From Macrostomum hystrix (lineage: Eukaryota; Platyhelminthes; Macrostomidae), in the NCBI GenBank assembly GCA_950097015.1, contig CATNEN010000039.1, positions 6,030,501-6,094,500 on the forward strand: a DNA stretch of 64,000 nt. Direction: 5' to 3'. Below the pieces are notes generated by a model that saw only the letters and a program-made list of their open reading frames with translations, did no database searches and was not told the DNA's origin. The position numbers were made by a program, and so were the translations under genes. Shown piece by piece: positions 56,137-64,000 of the stretch (positions within the stretch are counted from its first letter, which is position 1; each line of letters opens with the position of its first letter).

Positions 56137-58602
56137 ACAACATCTGATGGAGAACGACGATGACGACCTGACAAGCTTGCCAAGCTTCTGCGAGGAGACT
56201 AGCAGTCAGCTCGGTTCCGGCGGTGAGGACGCGGCCTCCTCGCAAGCCAGCGCTGCAGCCGCAGCTGAAGCCGCTGATGCGGACGCGGCCGCGATCGCCG
56301 AGTGCCGCGCCGCCGTGGCCGACTCGTTAGCGGCACTGCGCGACCGGCGCGAATCGCTGGACCGAATCCGGGCCACGGCCGAGGTTCAACGCCGCGAGGT
56401 GCGCGATCAGGTCGAGCGCAGCTTCCAGATGATCGAGCGGGTTCTGCGCACCAGGAAGGCACACCTGGGCGAGACACTCGAAGACCTGCTCACGCAGCGA
56501 ACTGACACAGCGCTGAAGGAGGCAGCCCAGATAGCCGGCTTTGAAGAGGAGATGACATCCGCCCTGAAGCGACTGGACGGCATGAACGGCCGATTGGACC
56601 CGCAGACCGGACGGGCGGAGCTGCGGGGCTACGCCAAGCTGGCGAGGAACCGGCCAAAGACACACCCCAGCGAAGACGACGCCCTGTCCTACTATCCGAC
56701 CGACCTGGATCAGGTGCGATTGTCCATACCTCCACGATTGATTAAATAAAACGTTTATGCATGCAATTCGAGTCCGTAAAAGTATATGCACGACGACAGT
56801 GGACACGTTATTTTGTGTTCTCTCTGTCCTGACTTTTTGCACACGTACTGACCACTCAGCCACTCACATCTTCCAATAACTGCCAAGGTGTTCAGCCACA
56901 TCCACCGCGCCGGTCTCATCGCTTTGGGCAGCGTGCAGGCTTCAAACTCTACTTTGGAGCATGAGCAAGAGCTGCGCTCCTGTTCTATACGGGAGGAGCA
57001 TCAGGTGACGGTGGTGCCACGCGACTCTCGCAATCGCAAAGTCGACCCCAGCGTGCTCGGCCACATCAACTGCGTGGCCAGCCTCTCTTCGCCTTTTGAA
57101 AAGTCACACTTTGTGGCCGTCATGCAGGACAGCAATACGGTGAAGGTGCGCTTCCAATTGGAGGAGGAGGGTACCTTTGAGCTCAGCGTGAAAATGCTCG
57201 GTGAGCACATCCGAGGCTCGCCATTCACCGTTAGGGCGGTGAATCGACAGGACAGTGGCGGGGGCGGCAGCGGGCACTACTCAAACACCACCGGTGCGTC
57301 TGCGCGACGTCGGAGCTCGCTTCGACCTGGCGGCGGAGGCAGCAACACTGCCAGCGCCACGGGACGCCTTCTGACGCCTTCAATAAGTGTCAGCGGTGGC
57401 GCCGGCCCCAGCGGAAGCGGCGTTGGCGGCAGTTCGGCGTCCACAGGTTCAAGACTGGGCGCCGCTAACCGTCGACCATCTAGTCGGATGTCGCGGCAGA
57501 GCCTCCAGGTAACACTTTGTTTTCCGAGTTTTGTGCGTGAACGTAAGTCACTGATGTTCGAGAACTAACTCGACTGTTTCATCCATGCGACACGCAGGTG
57601 GAAGATGACCTGGTGCAAAAAGTTGGCGGTCGAGGACGCGGTCATGGCGAGTTCAACAATCCGCAGGGCGTGTGCGTCACCCGCGAAGGCCGCATCGTGG
57701 TGGCCGACTCGAACAACGCCAACGTGCAGGTGTTCAGCCCGGGTGGAGAATTTCTCGCCCGCTTCGGCCTACGCGGACGCGATCCCGGCCAGGTGCAGCG
57801 ACCGATTGGCGTAGCAGAGACGGCCACAGGTAGCTACTTGGTAAGCGACTATGACAGCCGCTGCATTCACGTCTTCAGTCCAGACGGCAAGTACTTGTCA
57901 AAGTTCGGTGGCAACAGACTGTCGGGTCCCAAGGGCATTGCTGTGCTGTCTGACGGGCGCATTGCTGTGGTGGACAACAAAGCGTGCTGCGTGCTGCTGT
58001 TCAAGCACACGGGCAAGCTGGTGCAGAAGTTTGGCAGCAGAGGCACTGGCGACTCGCAGTTTGCCGGGCCCCATTATGTCACCGTCAACTCCAAGGACCA
58101 GATGGTGGTGTCGGACTTCCATAATCACTGCGTGAAGGTCTTCGACAGCCAAGGTGGCTTCCAGTTCTGCATCGGCTGCGCGGGCAGCGAGGCCGGCCGT
58201 TTCAACGCGCCTACTGGTGTCGCTGTCGACCAGCGGGATAACATCCTGGTCGCTGACTGGGGCAGCTCGTCGTTGCAGGTGACGCCAGATGAAGCCAGTG
58301 GGGTCATTATGCATAGAGTAAGGAGTAGTGAAGAAGAAACTGTACTTAAGAGTGTGGAATGGAGTAGTGGGAATGGAGGATTGAACAGAAGAATAATCCA
58401 AACACTAAAACCGACACAACCCCTTCATTGATTTCTGCAGGTGTTCAGCAGCGATGGCAGTTTTCTGGCCACCGTGAACTCAGCGGGTGACCAGCTTTAC
58501 GGGCCGCAGGGTCTGGCGTACTCGGCCAAGCTCAACCAGCTGGTTGTGGTTGACACTGGCAATCACTGCTTTAAAGTGTACAAGAGCCCGATTTCGCAGT
58601 GA
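56137..58602 (+). CDS. TRIM-NHL protein, TRIM2/TRIM3-like
   Basis: Exons 56147(or 56137)-56713, 56888-57508, 57598-58278 and 58441-58602 join in phase 0, each internal junction reading CAG|GT, to 676 residues from ATG 56147. The N-terminus is acidic ([13 protein letters not shown]). A coiled coil spans about 50-145 ([20 protein letters not shown]). A filamin-type Ig repeat ends near 310 ([16 protein letters not shown]). A Gly/Ser linker and six NHL repeats follow ([56 protein letters not shown]). The end [10 protein letters not shown] matches TRIM2/3. These proteins act as ubiquitin ligases or RNA-binding regulators. No RING or B-box exon was found, unlike TRIM2/3 and more like Brat in lacking RING. 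A polyadenylation signal AATAAA lies at 58757-58762. Confidence 0.88.
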
Positions 58603-58756
58603 ACTAGATCAGAGCAGGATTCAAATGAGAGACGATAAACTGTCAATTGTCTATCAATGTCATTTTAGTGCTTTTAAATATTTACAAATATTCCTTACTG
58701 TACACTACGTCGTCAGAAGATGCAACGCTTGTTTTAGGAATGTTTGAAATAACATG

Positions 58757-58762
58757 AATAAA
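58757..58762 (+). terminator. Polyadenylation signal of TRIM-NHL gene
   Basis: AATAAA about 155 bp after the stop codon. Confidence 0.5.
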
Positions 58763-58859
58763 AAAATATCTAGCGCACACATACAGACAAGAATTATAAA
58801 TTTTCGTGCATAGGGGCTCATGCATAGGTCCACATTGCTGATAGTCTCGTTATTGCTGA

Positions 58860-60090
58860 TGCCCAGAGCAGATCGCATCAGCTGCCGGTGAGCTGCGTCG
58901 ATGGTGGCATCGAGGCAACCGCTTCAAGGCCATGGGCCAGCACAGATTCAACTGCTGCTTGGAACAAGGACAGCTTGAGCTGGTCGGCGGCCTCGGATCT
59001 GAAGATCGAGCGCAGGAGGTGCGTGGCGCGCCAGGCCATACACTTGCGTGTCTCCACCATCACGTCAGCGCTCATTACCGACACGCCCATGTAGCAGATG
59101 TCCTCGCAGACCTCCAAACGTGCGCCGTCCGGCAGCTAGAGTTCGTTCGGCAGCTAGACTTTCAGCACCTTGCTCTTGGTGGCGTTGATCTGCAGTTTAG
59201 CGCTCTCTAGCGCCAGGCAGGGCTCGCTGAGCCGCCTCGGGGTCACGGCACTGGAGCTGTCATCAACATACGCGAGGCAGCCGAGACGCACTTCTGGGTA
59301 GCGAGAGCTGCGCTTTGCAACATTGATGCTGTCATTTCGCTGGTGACCTGTCGCAACACGAAGTCAACCATAACCACAAAGAGGAAGGCAGACAGCGTGT
59401 CGCCTTGGTGGACTCCTGATGTCGTTTGGAATTCCTCAGTTTGGCCATCGCTGGTGTTGACGAAGGCCCGCGAGCCGCAATAAAAGCCTCGATGATCAAT
59501 GACGGCCTTGATGATCAGCGACGTTACTGTGAGAGATACAATTCAGACTACTGACAACAGTAGAAAAGCAAAGACTTGGATGCAAAACTCTCATATAACA
59601 CCAAAAAAGTATCGCCAAAAAATGGCAAGCAAACTTCCTTCTGTGCACACTAAGAGTGGTGGGAGAGGACGGCGTGTGGCTATGGCTGACTGACGAAGGC
59701 AAAACAAGCCAGAAGCCGGTCTTGGTCTGCCAGCGCGAGGTTCGTTCCCCACTTTTAGTGTGTTACAGTTACTACGTCGCTACTACGTTACTACGTTACT
59801 AGCGTGTTTGTCCAAGGACCCACATAAATCGAACCTCAGCGTTGGGCTCCTATCTTTAGATTGCTTGGGATCCATTCCCAATAGAGCCTACAGCGCCCTG
59901 ACTCAATTGAGTCTTAACTTCACACACAAGTCATTACACTAATGCCCATGAGATTATCGAGCGAGCTAGAGTTGCCTTTCTTGAGAATCGACACGATCTC
60001 CGACAGCTTCCACAGGTCAGGCGGCGATACCTCAGGGCTGCCTCCAAGGCAACATGGACTGGTTGAGGAACGATGTGATGGTTGGAAAAA
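58860..60090 (-). mobile_element. Non-LTR retrotransposon fragment, RT domain
   Basis: On the minus strand from about 60020: KLSEIVSILKKGNSSSLDNL (first RT block), then after an unrelated or decayed stretch (59520-59940) AFVNTSDGQTEEFQTTSGVH and QGDTLSAFLFVVM near 59400, LAYVDDSS near 59258 (the YxDD catalytic box) and the thumb region at 58878-59117 (YMGVSVMSADVMVETRK). Stops and frameshifts separate the pieces. It is a different family from the fragment at 48091-49770. Confidence 0.8.
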
Positions 60091-60417
60091 GTTCGGGCGT
60101 CTAATTTAGTGTCAATTTTTTATACCTTTAAATAATCGAAAAAGCACTACAAACAAATCAGTCCGGTACAAAAAGTACTACTATAGTAAATCAAACACTA
60201 TTTCCTGTCTTGACAATTTAGCAGTTTTGTTTCAAATAATTTTCAAGACAAACGCAATTACCTTTTTTATATGTTTTTCTTGCTTCCAAAAGCAATATTT
60301 TTTCGACCACGCCTTAAATTGTTCATTGAGTTTCCGAAATTTAACTTGGCTTCTTTAAATTTTTATTTTTGACCTATTTTCAGCACTTAATCGCTGATTG
60401 TCCCCAATAATCTCAAA
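60091..60417 (+). other. Upstream region of GIPC
   Basis: AT-rich, ends with TCTCAAA before the ATG. No clear TATA box was selected. Confidence 0.4.
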
Positions 60418-63400
60418 ATGCCTATTTTCGGAAAGAAAAAGAAAGATTTGTCTAAAGAAAGTCCTACACATACTCAGCAACCTCGAGATGCCAGGCACAA
60501 TTCAAGTTCCGTTCAAAATAAACCGGGCGGTGGAGGTCCTCCTTCCAGTACAGGAAGTGGCGACAGCCCTGAGTCACAAAGACCTCGTTATAACTTTCAC
60601 TGTCAATTGGCTCACGGAAGCCCTACAGGAATAATCAGTGGATTTACAAATGTCAAAGAGCTGTACGCGAAAATAGCTGAATGCTATAATATCGAACCAT
60701 CTGAGGTTTGTGATTTAAATTTTTTTCTGCTACTTTGGTTTTGTATCATAGTATTGTGTATACCGAAAGAATGTTAAATTTTATTAATAGAAAACGCTAC
60801 AATTAAGTATATAATAACTTTTTCGGATGAGACAAGAAAGCCAAGAATAGCGGCTGGGGTCAAAAGGCCTCTTTCTTGGTCTGATTGTGACTATGGGTCA
60901 TTCTGAACTTGTCTTAAGTAATATCTATTATTATTTTATATGAACTTAGACAATTATATATTTGATTGTTGCTTTTTTCGTTTTATCTCATTTCATTGAT
61001 AATAATATAATCACTTGCAATATATTATTAGTGTTGACTCAAGGTCTTGGCCCTTAAATAATTTTAATAAAAGTCACTATATTTTTGAAAGCTCATTATA
61101 TAGCTTTTCAAAGCAAATATTATTACCTTGCTATCTAGTCTGCTTGAAAAAAAGCATGGGCCTACCAAATCTCTGATGAAATTTTTCGTTTGTTATCAAT
61201 TTTTTCTACCCATAGGACATTGAAAATTATTAATCACCTTTTGTTGTATGTAATCAAATTATCAATATTTATGAACTGATTTATGAATATTGAGGCCTTG
61301 AGGGTTGAAAAACAAAATATTTTTATTTGTATGATTTCATGTTAATACCATTCATGTAATTTAAGATCTTCCATTCAGTCTTTTGACCTTCCATCCAATA
61401 TTTTGATTGATGTGGCTTGTGAAGCATAATCAGTCCAAAGTTGCAGCAGTATAATAAGAAAGTTTACTTATTGAATTTTACTGTTAGTTAAAATAACTGT
61501 CTTGAATTTTCAATGAACCTTGACAGGCATATGAGTGAGATGGCAGTGATTCGCAGTGATCATGACTCACAACAAACCTCAAATCTGTGAACTCTTCATC
61601 AATGATTTGTGTTCATTTGCTTCTGTTTTTTGTTCATTAAATTTCTTTTGTTTACTTCAAAATCTGGCAAAGCTAGATGTTTTATGAGGCTTGAAGGCAG
61701 ATATAAAAAATCCAGCAATAAAAAATGTCTTTTTAAGCGCCATTAAGTAGTACTCGTATGTAAGAACTATTTTAAGCGTGTCAATTTTAAATTATGGAAA
61801 ATCGAAGTAGTCATAAACTTAGAGCAAAGTGCAAATAAAGATTTTTATCTGTACTCTAGCTTTTTTAACATGTTAATGTGTGATAGTATGCATTATGATA
61901 ATTCTAGCGGCTCTAGACTTCGTTTCAATTAAAATTTTGTTTTTTTTCCTCGAGTTTAGATAATATTCTGCACACTGAATACGCACAAGATCGACATGGA
62001 TCGGTTGCTGGGCGGCCAAATCGGCCTAGACGATTTCCTGTTCGCGCACGTCAAGGGCCAGCGGAAGGAGGTGGAAGTAGTCAAATCCGAGGACGCCCTG
62101 GGCCTCACCATCACCGACAACGGCGCCGGCTTCGCTTTCATCAAGCGAATCAAACCGGACTCGATTGTGGACCGAATTGAGCACATCCTGCCCGGAGACC
62201 ACATTGAGAAAATTGACGGCGAGAGCTTTGTTGGTGAGACTGACTGACTCACTGACTCACTGACTGACTCACTGACTGACTAATCTCATCCACCAAATCC
62301 TTTCGTTAGGCAAGAGGCACTTCGATGTCGCCAAACGCCTGAAGGAGATTCCTCGCGGTTCAACCTTTGTACTGCGCCTGATCAGTCCGGAGATGTCGCC
62401 CTACGCTAATTTGCAGCCGCGTGGCGGCTCGCGCGGTCACTCAGCCGGCGGCGGCCTCGGCAGTGGCAAGAAGACGATCCGGTTGAAGGCCAAGGTGAGT
62501 AGACCCGCAGCCAGCGAGGAGACAATTCTGCCCATTTCCCTGACTCCTGAACAGCACGCACGCACACTGATACTGTACACAGGTAGGGACTAACACAGGT
62601 GTTGTACATCTAACATTTGCTCTGACTTTCTCATCACCAGGCAGTGTACACTCGCACTGTGCTTTGGGGGTTGGCCTTTAAGGGCGTAAATTTTTGAAGC
62701 CCCTAAGTCTTCTCTCAGCAACTGCGCCCCAAACGAATGTGGCCTCGTCGCGGAATTGAGTTTAAGGACCTTTGTGCAAGAGGCAAACGGGCTAGACCGC
62801 TCTGCCACCTATCTATCCAATTTGTAACTGTTGTGTCCCGAGACGGGCCAGCCGGCTTCGCCTCTCGCTCAGGACGAGCAGGGAGGTTCAGCACTTCCGT
62901 CCTACTATGTGTCGGCCTACTGTCGCACTAGACGCACAGGCAGTAAGCCGGCTACCAAGGTCGCAACGAATGCACAGGCCCTGGTGACAAAGTCCTAGTG
63001 ACTGAACCCGAAAAGACAAAGGCAGAACGACACTTACGTAGGCTAGCAGTCTTGTTTGCGCTCGGGAGAGCTGGCTGAGTTGTTGTATTTTTTCTGGTAG
63101 GCGGTGGTTGGGGTGCTCAACAAAACAAACAGTCACGTCAGAGGGGGACGAGCGCGCGCACGCCAATAAATAAAACCTGCTCACCCAGGGTGAGCGGGGT
63201 AATACCCGATCACGGCTAAGCTGCAGGGTAGAGAGAGAAAGTAAGACAACTGGGCGAGCCGCGAACCAATGAGAGGGCAGGAACGGGAGATGACAATAAC
63301 AGGGGGGGGTACGCAAGCATTTTAGCTCAACCAATCAGACGCCAGGGGGTGAGAGAAATTGATAGGCAGGCAGGCGCAGAGCAAGAAAGGGGCAGGGGGG

Positions 63401-63962
63401 GCGACTCAAAGTGCAACGCGATAGTGAAAGTACATAGAAAAATACAGTACAGAGAAAACTATTAAATTACAACATAACCTAGAAAATTAAGAAATATTCA
63501 GTAAGTGGCTGCAGTATATCTAATTAATTTCGGGGTTTAGCTAGGATTTACGGCGGACTAGGAGGAATGTACACTGATCTATGAGTCTGTGTGATGAGCG
63601 GACACACTCCAAGACGCCAGTCAGCGCTTTCTGACATCCCGCTATCGCAGGGCGCAGCCGTGGAAGAGGACGCTCCAGACCAGGCGGTGGACGCGGCCAT
63701 CCAAGCCATCAACCGCCTGATTGAGGGCCTGCTGGGCATCTCGGATGCCGAGCTGGCGCAGAACATCTGGGAGCTCGGCCGCGAGATTGACAATCCGCAC
63801 GACTTTGCCCTGGCCGTTGACCGCGATCTCGGCGAGTTCGCCTTCCCGGACGGCCTCGTCTTCGACTTCTGGGGCGCTATCAGCGACGCCAAGGCCGGCC
63901 GGCTCAAATCGGTCGCAGCGGCAGCAGAGGGCGGCGCGGTGGAGTTCACGGAGGAGTTCTAG
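60418..63962 (+). CDS. GIPC: GIPC, PDZ-domain adaptor
   Basis: Exons 60418-60705, 61960-62233, 62310-62494 and 63651-63962 sum to 1059 bases, 352 residues (human GIPC1 333). Exon 1 has a basic start ([10 protein letters not shown]) and the conserved [20 protein letters not shown] of the GH1 region. Exon 2 has [20 protein letters not shown] and the PDZ core with carboxylate loop LGLTIT. Exon 3 finishes the PDZ ([16 protein letters not shown]). Exon 4 is the GH2 region ([15 protein letters not shown]) that binds myosin VI in the family, ending FTEEF. All splice sites are GT/AG: GAG|GTTTGT, TTG|GTGAGA and AAG|GTGAGT. The protein links cargo receptors to myosin VI on endosomes (established for orthologues). 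The start codon is preceded by AT-rich leader with no earlier in-frame ATG. Confidence 0.95.
60706..61959 (+). other. GIPC intron 1, no further feature
   Basis: AT-rich intron of 1254 bp, unusual here in having no minisatellite. Ends in TTTTTTTCCTCGAGTTTAG. Confidence 0.7.
62496..62815 (-). mobile_element. tRNA-derived SINE, copy 5, at the GIPC exon 3 donor
   Basis: SINE homology (TAGACCCGCAGCCAGCGAGG) begins within the donor GTGAGTAG and runs to the head at about 62740-62815 (minus strand TGGCAGAGCGG, B box partly decayed, ACTCAATTCC). It lies opposite to GIPC in intron 3. Confidence 0.83.
62816..63650 (+). other. Rest of GIPC intron 3
   Basis: GC-richer than intron 1, with a G-run at 63302 and AATAAATAAAA near 63166. 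It could include an old transposon piece (it opens TGTTGTGTCCCGAGACGGGC), but no terminal repeat or coding frame was confirmed. Confidence 0.4.
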
Positions 63963-64000
63963 CGACGCTGGCAAATCGTTTTCGTCGCAATGTTTTTGTT

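Noticed and set aside
56199-56863. Long minus-strand frames opposite the TRIM-NHL first exon
   Set aside because: Shadow frames of GC-rich coding sequence; the plus strand has the coiled coil and conserved splice junctions.
58279-58431. Extension of the third TRIM-NHL coding exon past 58278
   Set aside because: The peptide loses NHL character at CAG|GTGACG, and the NHL repeat resumes exactly at 58441 after TTTCTGCAG.

Overview
The window is animal nuclear DNA, most likely from a free-living flatworm of the Macrostomum type. That name is an inference: bilaterian gene families, GC-rich coding exons, short introns, and extreme minisatellite load point that way, but no species marker was seen. 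Exons here were joined by eye from codon phase, GT/AG (once GC/AG) junctions and remembered human family members; no search or transcript was available.

Layout, left to right. 1-1.4 kb is a near-identical copy of 12.4-13.8 kb, a segmental duplication carrying the last exon of an opsin and the 3' end of an insulin-like peptide gene. 1.4-8.8 kb is an 18-bp minisatellite into which a young, apparently complete Ty3/gypsy element has inserted (185-bp LTRs, 5-bp target duplication). 9-11.6 kb holds three minisatellites. An insulin-like peptide gene (11841-12371, +) converges on a three-exon opsin gene (13283-20225, -) whose introns are mostly minisatellite. 20.5-24.8 kb is minisatellite with one orphan micro-exon candidate. 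WDR17 follows (25580-31417, +), then a 16-bp array, a tRNA-derived SINE and a P-element-like THAP transposon remnant. DZANK1 (42851-37085, -, nine exons) and Parkin (45912-43651, -, four exons) lie in tandem. 46-50 kb holds decayed transposons. A peptide-type GPCR (51849-50185, -) is followed by a 19-bp array, a 14-bp array, a TRIM2/3-like TRIM-NHL gene (56137-58602, +), a dead non-LTR retrotransposon, and GIPC (60418-63962, +).

The genes do not form a pathway. A sensory or neuroendocrine flavour (opsin, insulin-like peptide, neuropeptide GPCR, TRIM-NHL, ciliary-type DZANK1 and WDR17) is noticeable, but may be chance.

The most notable features are: an opsin that keeps the retinal lysine but lacks the usual DRY and NPxxY motifs; an insulin-like peptide with extra cysteines; a Parkin that appears to have lost the PINK1 phosphosite, its basic pocket and the REP tryptophan; and several minisatellites whose unit copies a splice site next to a real or candidate exon, above all the 48-bp array in Parkin intron 2 and the 14-bp array before the TRIM-NHL gene.
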